Notes under the pieces: model-generated
The model's input: only the letters and a program-made list of their open reading frames with translations
The model's database searches: none
What the model was told of the DNA's origin: nothing
Program-made: the position numbers and the translations under genes
Origin: GCA-002708315 sp963676635
GTDB taxonomy: Bacteria; Bacteroidota; Bacteroidia; Bacteroidales; F082
NCBI GenBank assembly: GCA_963676635.1
Contig: OY781105.1
Coordinates: forward strand, 1,550,001 to 1,614,000
DNA: 64,000 nt
Reading direction: 5' to 3'
Part shown: one piece after another, positions 1-8,837 of the stretch
How the letters are laid out: each line of letters opens with the position of its first letter
Position numbering within the stretch: the stretch's first letter is position 1

Positions 1-51
1 TTTTTATAATAACTTTTTCTATTTCCTGACACCAATATCAACACAATATAT

Positions 52-59
52 TATATTTG
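52..59 (+). promoter_or_regulatory. -7 promoter box of the first T9SS protein gene
   Basis: The sequence TATATTTG matches the Bacteroidota -7 consensus TAnnTTTG exactly. It lies 50 nt upstream of the ATG at 109, giving a leader of about 40 nt. No clear -33 TTTG is visible at the usual distance. Confidence 0.6.
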
Positions 60-108
60 TTGCTGTAAACGAAAATTAAAAGCAATTTGTTAAATTAAAA
101 TTATCATT

Positions 109-2049
109 ATGAAAAAATTATTACTATTAGTTTTAGCTATTGGTATTGGTTTTTCTGCTGTATCACAGGCTACTCATGTTTTAAAAAGCACCAGAGCCCC
201 ACAGCATGAATTATTAATGGAACCAGCACCACAGGGAGCTAATACTGTTATGAACGACGATCAACCTGAGTCAAAGACTGTTACTACCAAAGACGGCGCC
301 ATTGTAAGCTTTGTTGCTATGGGACAATCAGGTAATGCTTATGGTTTTTACAGTAACCCACGTACATACGTATGGGCAGACCCAAATCTGAACAGCGTTA
401 CATTCATTCACAGAATGACAGGTGGTACAGAGATTGAAGGTAACAGTCGTCTTGCATATGACGTATCAATTGACGGTGGTGCAACTTTTACAAATAACGT
501 ATTAGTTTATACTCCACTAGGCGCAGGTCCTACATATCCTGACGCTGCAGCACGTTACCCACAAGGTGGTATTATCAATCCTGAAGGCAACACAGATCCT
601 GCAAATGCATATTATGCATATTTTGCTCCTACTCTGGACCAGTCTAACGGTGGTAGCTGGGGTGGTTATGGTTATGGTGTTAACGCACTTACAGAAACTG
701 ACCCATCTGCTCCAACACAGACTAACCTCACAACAGGCGACGGTTATTACCGTTTAATTCCTGATGCATTTACAATAACACAACAAGGTATTGCATGGTA
801 TATTGAACCATCTACTGACATGTCAACTGAAGAATACACCGGTGAAATTATTGTTGGTAAAGGTGAAGTAGTTGATGGTGACATTGTATACGAAGAAAGC
901 CTACTTGGTTTCCTTGAAGAAGGAGAAACAATCAACGATACAAAAATAGCTTTTGCTCCTAATGGACAAACTGGTTATATGCTTATTATGACTGATTCAC
1001 CAAGTGATCCTATTCCTTACACAAGTTATCACCCGGTATTACTTAAAACTACTGACGGTGGTGAATCCTGGAGCGATCCTATTCACGTTCAGTTAGGTGG
1101 TGTTGATGGTCTTGAACCAGTTAAATATTACTGGTCAGACGAAATTCTTGAATCTATTGACGTTTATGGCCCTGGTTTTAATCGTGACGAAGTATATTAT
1201 AACTTAGGCTTCCAGGCTGACCTCATTGTAGACGCTCAAGGTAACCCTCACATTACAGGTATTATTGCTATCGGTACTGAAGACGGATGGTATCCTGGCG
1301 AAGGTACTATGGCTACATGGCACATTTTCTCAAGAGATGGTGCAGAAACATTTGATGCTGTAGCTCTTTATGACAATATATACTTGGAAGGAACAATTGG
1401 TGAAATTACACAACAAAACCGTCCTTACGCTGCTTCTACATATGACGGACATTATCTTTTCTTCTCATGGATCGATACTGATCTTGAAGGTTCTGAAGAT
1501 AACACTAATCCAAATATCTTTGTTGTTGGTTACGATTCAGAAGATGAATTCTATACTGATGTAAACAATGTTACAAACCTATCAACATACTGGTACAGCG
1601 CATTCTACGGATCTATGTCACAATATGTATTTGCTGAACTTAATGGTGATGAAACAGTCTGGGATTGTGAAATTCCTTTCGTATTCACAGAATTTACAGT
1701 ACCTGGCGATGATGCTTCAGAAATGAACTTCTACTATGTAAAAGACTTCACATTACAGATGCCTGTAGGTGTTGAAGAAAGTGCAGAAATGGTTGACTTT
1801 TCAGTTAATCAGAACAATCCAAACCCAGCTGTTGATTACACAAGAATTCTTGTAACTGCTGACGGACAGAATCCTGTTAACTTAACAGTTTCTAATATCC
1901 TTGGTCAGATTGTTTATACAGAATCTGCTACAACATCAGCTATTGGACATACTTTTAACCTTAACGTAAGCAATTACGAATCTGGTATTTATTTCTACAC
2001 TGTTGAAGTTGGAAACAAATCTGTAACAAAAAAGATGCTTGTTAAATAA
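109..2049 (+). CDS. Secreted Asp-box (beta-propeller-like) protein with T9SS sorting domain, copy 1
   Basis: Probable secreted or cell-surface protein of 646 residues; substrate unknown. Residues 1-21 are a typical signal peptide (MKKLLLLVLAIGIGFSAVSQA). The body carries three Asp-box-like motifs typical of sialidase/BNR propellers: SIDGGATF, TTDGGESW and SRDGAETF. The last ~80 residues form a type A T9SS C-terminal domain with NxxNPNP, LGQIVY, YESGIYFYTV and a terminal KKMLVK, which directs export through the outer membrane. It is about three quarters identical by eye to the protein at 3727-5667, so the two arose by duplication. A sialidase activity cannot be claimed, because the catalytic residues of that family were not identified. 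Confidence 0.85.
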   Translation: MKKLLLLVLAIGIGFSAVSQATHVLKSTRAPQHELLMEPAPQGANTVMNDDQPESKTVTTKDGAIVSFVAMGQSGNAYGFYSNPRTYVWADPNLNSVTFIHRMTGGTEIEGNSRLAYDVSIDGGATFTNNVLVYTPLGAGPTYPDAAARYPQGGIINPEGNTDPANAYYAYFAPTLDQSNGGSWGGYGYGVNALTETDPSAPTQTNLTTGDGYYRLIPDAFTITQQGIAWYIEPSTDMSTEEYTGEIIVGKGEVVDGDIVYEESLLGFLEEGETINDTKIAFAPNGQTGYMLIMTDSPSDPIPYTSYHPVLLKTTDGGESWSDPIHVQLGGVDGLEPVKYYWSDEILESIDVYGPGFNRDEVYYNLGFQADLIVDAQGNPHITGIIAIGTEDGWYPGEGTMATWHIFSRDGAETFDAVALYDNIYLEGTIGEITQQNRPYAASTYDGHYLFFSWIDTDLEGSEDNTNPNIFVVGYDSEDEFYTDVNNVTNLSTYWYSAFYGSMSQYVFAELNGDETVWDCEIPFVFTEFTVPGDDASEMNFYYVKDFTLQMPVGVEESAEMVDFSVNQNNPNPAVDYTRILVTADGQNPVNLTVSNILGQIVYTESATTSAIGHTFNLNVSNYESGIYFYTVEVGNKSVTKKMLVK

Positions 2050-2084
2050 GCAACTTTGAAAATACATACTGCTTTATGCAGAAG

Positions 2085-2114
2085 AAAAGCCACCTCTAAC
2101 AGGGTGGCTTTTTT
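2085..2114 (+). terminator. Rho-independent terminator after T9SS copy 1
   Basis: AAAGCCACC pairs with GGTGGCTTT around an 8-nt loop and is followed by a T-run. It sits 36 nt after the stop codon. Confidence 0.85.
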
Positions 2115-2338
2115 GTTTGTATTGATTTACCTTAAAAACAAATACTCAAGATATTTAATAATAATAAGGAAAGGTTTGTAATATAGCTTTTCTATTGTTG
2201 TTAAAATTATATCCCATTAATAAAAAACAATAACAGTCCAAAATCATAATTCCAAATATCAGCATTACCAATGCTTTACAGAATAAAACAAAGAACCATT
2301 ATAAATTAAAAAAAATACCTCAAAAACAGGTAAAATAA
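2115..2338. other. AT-rich spacer before the insertion sequence
   Basis: This is non-coding, very AT-rich sequence with no recognisable gene or hairpin. It is the original left flank of the IS insertion and probably part of the former upstream region of the second T9SS gene. Confidence 0.5.
2330..2338. repeat. Target-site duplication, left copy
   Basis: GTAAAATAA directly abuts the left IS end and is repeated at 3677-3685. The match can be stretched to 11 nt (GGTAAAATAAC) because the terminal bases of the element are ambiguous. IS4-family elements commonly make 9-12 bp duplications. Confidence 0.8.
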
Positions 2339-2358
2339 CAATACTGTCCTAAATAATT
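2339..2358 (+). repeat. IS4-type terminal inverted repeat, left
   Basis: It begins CAATACTGTCCTAAATAA and pairs with the reverse complement of 3657-3676. Confidence 0.8.
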
Positions 2359-2416
2359 TTCGTTAAGAATATTTCTTCTTTAAAAGTAATAGTTTCAACC
2401 AGAAAAATCTATAATT

Positions 2417-3586
2417 TCAAAATAAAACCCCCTGTATGCAATTTTGTGATGATTCTGGAGGTTCTTCGAAGGGTTTATCCAACCACTTTTGTAATTCAAT
2501 TTTAACAAAAAGATTTAACCTAATAAACGCAACCAAATTTGACAACCTCCACCCATATTGGGCTAGTGCTTTTAAATATTTTAGGACAAGTATAGTTATC
2601 AAAGCAGTCCATATTTGTATCATTACAGCATTCTCACTAGTTCCGATGAAAGATTTAATGTGAAGGAGTTGCTTTATTTCCCTGAAGAATATTTCTATCT
2701 GCCATCTACTACGATAAAGTTCACTAATAGTGTTTGCTGCCCAAGAAAATTGATTGGTAATAAGCTCTATTACTTGTTGGTTTTCATCATCCCATATAGC
2801 GACTCTTCTAAGTCTTTTAGGGTACTTTTTTTTAGCTTGCAATCCTGTAAATTCAATAATTTCGTCTTTAAGTACGTGTTGGTGCCTGTTCTCGGGTAAT
2901 TCATTTTCTTTTATTGTTGTAAATTTCAGGTTTTCTTTGTGTCTTACCACAAAATATATTGAGTTGCTGTCCCAAACATTTAACAGGGAAAAATCGTTAT
3001 AATACCTGTCTGCAACTATTACACTATTAGCAAGCAGAGGAATGTCATATGCTCCTTTATTGTCAGCTGTTTTTCCATCTGTAATGTTCACATATGCAGG
3101 TAGATTGCCATCGTAATCAAGCAATGTGTGCATTTTTACTGCACCTTTTGCTGTTTTATATTTCGCCCAGTCAAACAAACTCAAACAAAGACTTATCGTT
3201 GATGAATCCAATAAGAATATCTTAGATTTTATACGGAACTTTGTCTGCTTGACATTCATCTGCTGTCCTAATTGTGAGAGTAACTTGTAGTAATAATCCT
3301 TAAACAAACGCCAATCACGTTTCTTGTTTTGATAACTTATTGTTGATTTTGAAGGTGCTTTTTGAATTCCTAGATGGTTCAGGTTTCCTGTGGCTGATCT
3401 TAATCCATTGCTGATGTCGCGAACTGATTGGCTTTTTGCAAACTGGCAAAAGAGCATAGAAACCAAATGCGTCCAACTATTATAGCCTTTTTGATGTTTA
3501 TCGGTTTGCTTTTCTTTTACAAGAGACTTAAAAGAACTACGGTCTAACTTTGAAATTATTTGAGCAAATAAATTTACCTTTGACAT
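2417..3586 (-). CDS. IS4-family DDE transposase
   Basis: Transposase of 389 residues that moves the surrounding element by cut-and-paste. The DDE catalytic residues lie in FLLDSSTISL (first Asp), VIVADRYYND (second Asp) and the IS4 signature YRSRWQIEIFFREIK, which fits Y-x2-R-x3-E-x6-K exactly. The N-terminal part carries the helical region usual in IS4 relatives (SKVNLFAQIISKLDRSSF). The ATG at 3586 is preferred over an upstream in-frame TTG at 3616, because the TTG falls inside the promoter -7 box. The frame is uninterrupted and full-length for the family, so the protein is likely active. Confidence 0.92.
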   Translation of the reverse strand: MSKVNLFAQIISKLDRSSFKSLVKEKQTDKHQKGYNSWTHLVSMLFCQFAKSQSVRDISNGLRSATGNLNHLGIQKAPSKSTISYQNKKRDWRLFKDYYYKLLSQLGQQMNVKQTKFRIKSKIFLLDSSTISLCLSLFDWAKYKTAKGAVKMHTLLDYDGNLPAYVNITDGKTADNKGAYDIPLLANSVIVADRYYNDFSLLNVWDSNSIYFVVRHKENLKFTTIKENELPENRHQHVLKDEIIEFTGLQAKKKYPKRLRRVAIWDDENQQVIELITNQFSWAANTISELYRSRWQIEIFFREIKQLLHIKSFIGTSENAVMIQIWTALITILVLKYLKALAQYGWRLSNLVAFIRLNLFVKIELQKWLDKPFEEPPESSQNCIQGVLF

Positions 3587-3613
3587 GTGAGAAGTATTTT
3601 TTGTTGTACACCT

Positions 3614-3621
3614 CAAAGATA
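3614..3621 (-). promoter_or_regulatory. -7 promoter box of the transposase gene
   Basis: On the minus strand this reads TATCTTTG, an exact TAnnTTTG match, 27 nt upstream of the transposase ATG. Confidence 0.55.
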
Positions 3622-3656
3622 ATTTGAGATACTTAAAGTTCTTCTCACTTTTTTTT

Positions 3657-3676
3657 AGTTGTTTAGGACGCTATTG
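3657..3676 (-). repeat. IS4-type terminal inverted repeat, right
   Basis: Its reverse complement begins CAATAGCGTCCTAAACAA and matches the left end at 16 of 20 positions. Confidence 0.8.
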
Positions 3677-3685
3677 GTAAAATAA
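3677..3685. repeat. Target-site duplication, right copy
   Basis: GTAAAATAA, identical to 2330-2338. It lies between the IS end and the -7 box of the next gene. Confidence 0.8.
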
Positions 3686-3686
3686 C

Positions 3687-3694
3687 TATATTTG
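3687..3694 (+). promoter_or_regulatory. -7 promoter box of T9SS copy 2, next to the IS end
   Basis: TATATTTG is an exact consensus match, 33 nt before the ATG at 3727. It starts only 11 nt after the IS terminus. Any -33 element must therefore now lie inside the IS: GTTTAG at 3661-3666 is at the right distance (21 nt). Confidence 0.55.
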
Positions 3695-3726
3695 TCCAGT
3701 TTTAATCACAAATTTTTATCTAAATT

Positions 3727-5667
3727 ATGAAAAAATTATTTTTCGTAGTTTTGATGCTATGCGTTGGCTATTCATCAATAGCACAAGATATCAGTGCTTT
3801 GAAGAGTACACATGCATCAAAACAGGAGCTAGTGATGGAAAAAGCTCCTCAAAATGCAAAACCCATCACAACAAGCAATCAACCAGAAACTGTAACAGAG
3901 ACGCTGAAAGATGGCAGAATGGTTACTTTTACTCCAATGGGACAGTCAGGAAATGGCTATGGCCTTTATGGCAATCCACGTACTTACTTATGGGCAGACC
4001 CTAACCTTAACAGTGTAGTATTTATTCACCGTATGACAGGTGGCACTGAAATAGAAGGCAACAGTCGTCTTGCATATGATGTATCAACAGATGGTGGTAC
4101 TACCTTTACCAACAATGTAAAAGTATACACTCCACTGGGAACAGGCCCAACATATCCAGAAGCTGCTGGACGTTACCCACAATGTGCTATTATCAATCCA
4201 GAAGGTAACACTGATCCTGCAAATGCTACTTTAACTTATTTTGCACCAACCCTCGACCAGTCTAATGGTGGTAGCTGGGGTGGTTATACCTATGGGGTTA
4301 ACGGGTTAACAGAAACGGATCCTCCAGCACCAATACAAACAAACATTGGTTCAGATGATGGTTTTTATCGATTAATTCCTAATGCCTTTACATTAACACA
4401 GCAAAATGTTGCGTGGTACATGGAACCAAGTAGTGATTATTCATCAGGTTCTTCTGTATACACTGGTGAGCTTATCGTTGGTAAAGGTGTAATGGAAGAT
4501 GGAGATATCATTTATGAAGAAACCCTGGTTGAATTCCTTGAGGCAGAAGAAACAATCAATGATTCTAAGATCGCTTTTGCTCCTGATGGACAAACAGGTT
4601 ACATCCTTGTAATGACAGACTCACCAAGTGATCCACAGCCTTACACAAGCTACCATCCAGTATTAACAAAAACTACTGACGGTGGCGAAACATGGAGCGA
4701 TCCTATTCACGTTAGATTAGGTGGAGTTGATGGTATGGAAGCTGTTAAATACTACTGGTCAGATGAAATTCTTGAACAGATTGATATTTACAGCGGTGGT
4801 TTCGACCGTGATGAAGTATATTACAATATGGGATTTACTGCAGACCTCATCGTTGACGGTCAGGGTAATCCACACATCACTGGTATTATTGCTATCGGAT
4901 CAGAAGATGGCTGGTACCCAAACCAGGGTGCAATGGCTACATGGCATCTGTATTCAAATGATGGTGGTGAAAACTGGAATGGTAACGCTCTATATGATAA
5001 TATCTGGCTGGAAGGTGACATAGGAGATATTACTATGCAAAACCGCCCTTACGCTGCATCAACATATGATGGACATTACCTTTTCTTCTCATGGCTGGAT
5101 ACTGATCTGGAAGGTGCTGAAGCAAATACAAATCCAAATATTTTTGTTGTTGGTTATGATTCACAAGATGGTGTTTATACAGATGTTGTTAACGTAACAA
5201 GCCTTAGCACATACTGGTATAGTGCATTCTACGGATCTATGTCACAATATGTATTCGCACAAGAAGGTGCTGATGCATGGACATGCGAAATCCCATTTAT
5301 GTTTACTGAATTTATCACTCCATCTACTCCTGAGGAAGAGGTGAACTTCTACTATACAAAAGGATTCACTATGTCAATGCCTGTTGGTATTGGTGAAAAT
5401 GATCAGGTTGCTGACTTCACAGTTAATCAGAATACTCCAAACCCTGCAGCAGATTACACAAAGATTCTTGTTACAGCTGATGGTCAGAGTGATATTAACT
5501 TAACAGTAAATAATATACTTGGTCAGGTTGTTTACACTGAAACAGCTACTACTTCAGCGTTAGGACATACTTTTAATCTTAATGTGAGTGATTATGAATC
5601 AGGTATTTATTTCTACACAGTACAGATCGGAAACAAATCTGTAACAAAGAAAATGCTGGTGAAATAA
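3727..5667 (+). CDS. Secreted Asp-box (beta-propeller-like) protein with T9SS sorting domain, copy 2
   Basis: This is a paralogue of the gene at 109 with the same length (646 residues) and the same layout. It has a signal peptide (1-19, ending SIAQ), Asp-box-like motifs STDGGTTF, TTDGGETW and SNDGGENW, and a C-terminal T9SS type A sorting domain ending SVTKKMLVK. Conservation is spread over the whole protein, including NSVVFIHRMTGGTEIEGNSRLAYD and the SMSQYVFA block, so both copies are probably functional. Divergence is largest just after the signal peptide and in the segment before the sorting domain. It is probably exported to the cell surface or medium; its substrate is unknown. Confidence 0.85.
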   Translation: MKKLFFVVLMLCVGYSSIAQDISALKSTHASKQELVMEKAPQNAKPITTSNQPETVTETLKDGRMVTFTPMGQSGNGYGLYGNPRTYLWADPNLNSVVFIHRMTGGTEIEGNSRLAYDVSTDGGTTFTNNVKVYTPLGTGPTYPEAAGRYPQCAIINPEGNTDPANATLTYFAPTLDQSNGGSWGGYTYGVNGLTETDPPAPIQTNIGSDDGFYRLIPNAFTLTQQNVAWYMEPSSDYSSGSSVYTGELIVGKGVMEDGDIIYEETLVEFLEAEETINDSKIAFAPDGQTGYILVMTDSPSDPQPYTSYHPVLTKTTDGGETWSDPIHVRLGGVDGMEAVKYYWSDEILEQIDIYSGGFDRDEVYYNMGFTADLIVDGQGNPHITGIIAIGSEDGWYPNQGAMATWHLYSNDGGENWNGNALYDNIWLEGDIGDITMQNRPYAASTYDGHYLFFSWLDTDLEGAEANTNPNIFVVGYDSQDGVYTDVVNVTSLSTYWYSAFYGSMSQYVFAQEGADAWTCEIPFMFTEFITPSTPEEEVNFYYTKGFTMSMPVGIGENDQVADFTVNQNTPNPAADYTKILVTADGQSDINLTVNNILGQVVYTETATTSALGHTFNLNVSDYESGIYFYTVQIGNKSVTKKMLVK

Positions 5668-5690
5668 GAATACATACTATTATTAATAAA

Positions 5691-5723
5691 AAAAGCTGTT
5701 CCTAATGGAGCAGCTTTTTTTTT
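5691..5723 (+). terminator. Rho-independent terminator after T9SS copy 2
   Basis: AAGCTGTTCC and GGAGCAGCTT form a 10-bp stem with one G-T wobble and a TAAT loop, followed by a run of nine or more T. It sits 23 nt after the stop. Confidence 0.85.
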
Positions 5724-5724
5724 C

Positions 5725-6267
5725 TATTTATGATCTATTAAAAAACATATGCCTTTAATCCTTAAAACGGATCAAGCCAGTTTTCTTGGGAAAATGAATA
5801 AATATTAATAGCCTAACCTAATACATCTATTGACTTTTTTGATGTATTACAGACCGAACTCACAACTCATTTTTGCTTTTATTGACTTTGTTCTTATTTG
5901 CTCAATGTTTGAATCTTTTTCCTTCGATAATTTGTAAAATAGTCTTGACTTGATTTAATTATGGTCTTGACCTGATTTAATTCTAGTCTTGACCTGATTT
6001 AATTCTGGTCTTGATTAAAATAGAAACCAAACAATATATAAGTAGTATTTACAAAAATGAGAGCACATCTTTACACAAGATAGAATCAAACGAACTAAAA
6101 TATCATCTTTTAACTTACTAGTAAAACGATCCTCGTTGGTGCCAGCTTGCAACTTAAATAAAAAAGCAGCTTGAGCAAAATCTGTTTAACTGAGTTTGTC
6201 TATTTCATTAATAAAATACTTGATATATAGTTTTATACTTTTCTTCCCAGATTTTGTGCATGCTCCG
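5725..6267. other. Convergent intergenic region with a 22-nt repeat array
   Basis: This is the space between the 3' ends of T9SS copy 2 (plus) and prfC (minus). Apart from the repeat array at 5943-6014 it is AT-rich. I see no gene, RNA or clear terminator for prfC. Confidence 0.5.
5943..6014. repeat. 22-nt tandem repeat array A (3 units plus a partial)
   Basis: Units of the form TCTTGACCTGATTTAATT plus four bases recur with an exact 22-nt step. The TTGA anchors start at 5945, 5967, 5989 and 6011, and the last unit decays after TCTTGATT. The second and third units are nearly identical. The word is related to that of array B at 30097 (about 15 of 21 positions). There are no unique spacers, so this is not CRISPR. 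Confidence 0.85.
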
Positions 6268-7842
6268 TTAAAACTCAGAAGTAAAGAAAAACTTGATATC
6301 TGTATATTTTGTTTGTGCCATTTCAAGAGCAAAGCGACTATCGGCAAGGAATACTTCACGTCCTTCTTTATCAAGAGCAATCTGGTTAGACTTCCTTGCT
6401 CTGAAATCGTCAAGCTGTTCTGTGTTATCACTGGTAAACCATGCTGTTTTATATAAGGTAATAGGTTCATAGCGACACTTTGCACCATACTCATGTTCAA
6501 GACGGTATTGGATTACTTCAAACTGCAAAGCTCCTACAGTGCCAATAATCTTTCTACCGGTATGCTTGCCGGTAAATAGCTGAGCAACCCCCTCATCCAT
6601 TAGTTGGTCAATTCCCTTTGCCAGCTGTTTGGATTTCATTGGATTGGCATTCTCCACATATTGGAACAATTCCGGTGAGAAGCTTGGAATACCTTTATAG
6701 TTAAGGTTTTCACCTTCAGTAAGAGTATCACCTATCTTAAAATTACCAGTATCATGCAAGCCAACAATATCACCAGGATACATTTCATCAACAACAGATT
6801 TCTTCTGTGCCATAAACGCAGTAGGACTTGAGAATTTAAGACTCCTGTCGAGTCGTACATGATAATAGTTGGTATTTCTTTTAAAGGTACCTGACACAAT
6901 CCTAACAAAGGCAATTCTGTCACGATGATTAGGATCCATATTTGCATGAATCTTAAACACAAAACCCGTAAACAGGTCTTCTTCAGGCTCAATATGTCTA
7001 AGGTCACTATCCCGGCCTATAGGTGTCGGCGCTATTTCAATAAAGTTGTCAAGCAATTCTTTAACACCAAAATTATTAAGCGCACTACCAAAAAATACAG
7101 GAGACAGTTTCCCATTAAGATAATCATCTCTGTTAAAATCAGGATAAACGCCCTGAGCAAGCTCCACATCTTCCCTTAGCTTGTCAGCGTCGTCACCAAT
7201 ATAACCATCCAGCTCTTCAGCATCCAGATCATTTATCTCAATGCCTTCTTCAACAACCTGCTTTCCGGGAGTAAAGAGATTTAATGAATTACTAAATATA
7301 TTATAAACACCTTTAAAAGCAGGGCCCATATTAATTGGCCAGCTCAAAGGAGTAACAGTAAGACCAAGTTTCTGTTCAATTTCATCGAGAAGCTCGAAAG
7401 CATCTTTACCAGGCCTGTCGAGCTTATTAATAAAGACTATAATAGGAGTATTGCGCATCCGGCAAACTTCCACAAGCTTTTCAGTTTGTGGCTCAACGCC
7501 TTTAGCAACATCAATAACAACAACAACACTATCAGCAGCAGTTAAAGTACGGAAGGTATCTTCCTGAAAGTCCTGATGCCCGGGAGTATCAAGAATATTA
7601 ATCTTAATATCCTTATATTCAAACCCCATTACAGAAGTAGCCACGCTAATACCACGCTGGCGTTCAATCTCCATCCAATCAGATGTCGCAGTCTTCTTAA
7701 TCTTATTGGATTTAACAGCACCAGCAACTTGTATAGCTCCACCAAATAGTAACAGCTTCTCAGTTAAGGTAGTTTTTCCCGCATCCGGATGGCTGATAAT
7801 AGCAAATGTTCTTCGTCGTTGTATCTCTTTCTTGTTACTCAT
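6268..7842 (-). CDS. prfC: Peptide chain release factor 3
   Basis: RF3 is a cytoplasmic translational GTPase that recycles RF1/RF2 from the ribosome after termination. The 524-residue protein has the expected length. The N-terminal GTPase domain shows G1 SHPDAGKTTLTEK, the switch region ERQRGISVATSVM, G3 DTPGHQDF and G4 NKLDRPG. The RF3-specific middle and C-terminal domains follow (for example TGKHTGRKIIGTVGALQFEV in part and RARKSNQIALDKEGR in part). The ATG at 7842 lies 17 nt after an exact -7 box, so it is transcribed from its own promoter and not only from the lpx genes upstream. Confidence 0.96.
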   Translation of the reverse strand: MSNKKEIQRRRTFAIISHPDAGKTTLTEKLLLFGGAIQVAGAVKSNKIKKTATSDWMEIERQRGISVATSVMGFEYKDIKINILDTPGHQDFQEDTFRTLTAADSVVVVIDVAKGVEPQTEKLVEVCRMRNTPIIVFINKLDRPGKDAFELLDEIEQKLGLTVTPLSWPINMGPAFKGVYNIFSNSLNLFTPGKQVVEEGIEINDLDAEELDGYIGDDADKLREDVELAQGVYPDFNRDDYLNGKLSPVFFGSALNNFGVKELLDNFIEIAPTPIGRDSDLRHIEPEEDLFTGFVFKIHANMDPNHRDRIAFVRIVSGTFKRNTNYYHVRLDRSLKFSSPTAFMAQKKSVVDEMYPGDIVGLHDTGNFKIGDTLTEGENLNYKGIPSFSPELFQYVENANPMKSKQLAKGIDQLMDEGVAQLFTGKHTGRKIIGTVGALQFEVIQYRLEHEYGAKCRYEPITLYKTAWFTSDNTEQLDDFRARKSNQIALDKEGREVFLADSRFALEMAQTKYTDIKFFFTSEF

Positions 7843-7859
7843 AGTCTAAAAATTCGGCG

Positions 7860-7867
7860 CAAAAGTA
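7860..7867 (-). promoter_or_regulatory. -7 promoter box of prfC
   Basis: TACTTTTG on the minus strand, an exact TAnnTTTG match, 17 nt upstream of the prfC ATG. Confidence 0.6.
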
Positions 7868-7981
7868 AAAAATGTTTTTGTATGATTCTGATAAGCATAA
7901 TTTAAGACACATAAATATTTCAGCGATGTTAAAATAACGCCTCATATTATTAAAAAAGATGATATATATATATAAGGAGTA

Positions 7982-8740
7982 TTATTCAAATGTTTTCAAT
8001 AGCATTTTCCCATTCTTAAAAACACCATAAGAAAAATGAGTCAACCAATCTCCAAGGATAACTATTTCAGCTTTATCACTTACTTTTTCAATAACAGGCT
8101 CATGGCGGTGTCCAAATATAAAATACCTGATATCAGGCAATTCCTTTGATTTTTCTTTGGAATATTCAAACAGCATCTCCTCCTGAATATCAAATTTCAG
8201 ATTATATTTTTTCTCTTTAGCAACATGAGCCAACCTACTGCGTTGAGAAAAATAGAGCCCCATTCTCGTTCCCCAATCGGGGTGCAACCATCTGAAAAGC
8301 CATTGATTAGGTTTGAATTCAAAAACCTTTTTTAGAAATTTATAGCCATTATCACCCGGACCAAGGCCATCACCATGAGCCAGATAAAAACTGACGCCAT
8401 CAAAATCTCTTATCTCAGGTTCGCGATGTAACTTAACACCAGCTTCTTTTTCCAGATAGTCAAAAGCCCAAATATCATGATTACCTCTAAAAACATGAAC
8501 AGGTATTCCACTATCAGTTATCTCTGCAATTTTACCAAGTAACCTTACAAAACCTTTTGGGATAACAGTACGGTATTCAAACCAGAAATCGAATATATCG
8601 CCCATCAGAAATATTTCATCAGCATCTTCCTTTGCCATATTGAGCCATTGCACAAATTTCCGTTCACGAATCAGACTACTGTTATGATCAGGAATCCCAA
8701 AATGAAAATCAGATGCGAAATATATTGTTTTACTATCCAA
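7982..8740 (-). CDS. lpxH: UDP-2,3-diacylglucosamine diphosphatase (LpxH-like)
   Basis: Calcineurin-like metallophosphoesterase that hydrolyses UDP-2,3-diacylglucosamine to lipid X in lipid A synthesis, acting at the inner membrane. The 252-residue protein shows the metal ligands in order: D11-x-H13 (SDFHFG), GDIFDFW with D48, GNHD at 86-89, AHGDG around H122 and GHRH near the C terminus. The length fits the family. It begins with TTG (MDSKTIYF); no better in-frame ATG precedes the first motif. It is the last gene of an lpxK-punA-lpxH run, and the company of lpxK supports a role in lipid A rather than a general phosphatase. Confidence 0.85.
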   Translation of the reverse strand: MDSKTIYFASDFHFGIPDHNSSLIRERKFVQWLNMAKEDADEIFLMGDIFDFWFEYRTVIPKGFVRLLGKIAEITDSGIPVHVFRGNHDIWAFDYLEKEAGVKLHREPEIRDFDGVSFYLAHGDGLGPGDNGYKFLKKVFEFKPNQWLFRWLHPDWGTRMGLYFSQRSRLAHVAKEKKYNLKFDIQEEMLFEYSKEKSKELPDIRYFIFGHRHEPVIEKVSDKAEIVILGDWLTHFSYGVFKNGKMLLKTFE

Positions 8741-8837
8741 AAGCCTTATTATTTTAACAACGTAGGTTTATTACAGGAGGACTTCCAAAATAGTCCATCA
8801 AAACAGAATTCCAATTATCAAAGAATCCTTAATTATT

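Larger units (their letters stand above)
2339..3676 (-). mobile_element. Complete IS4-family insertion sequence, 1,338 bp
   Basis: The element is bounded by imperfect terminal inverted repeats (2339-2358 and 3657-3676, 16 of 20 positions matching, shared core GTCCTAAA). It is flanked by a 9-11 bp direct repeat of target DNA. It encodes one intact DDE transposase on the minus strand with its own promoter box. Intact ends, an intact frame and a perfect target duplication suggest a fairly recent insertion. It separates two paralogous T9SS protein genes and ends 50 nt before the second one's start codon. Confidence 0.9.
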
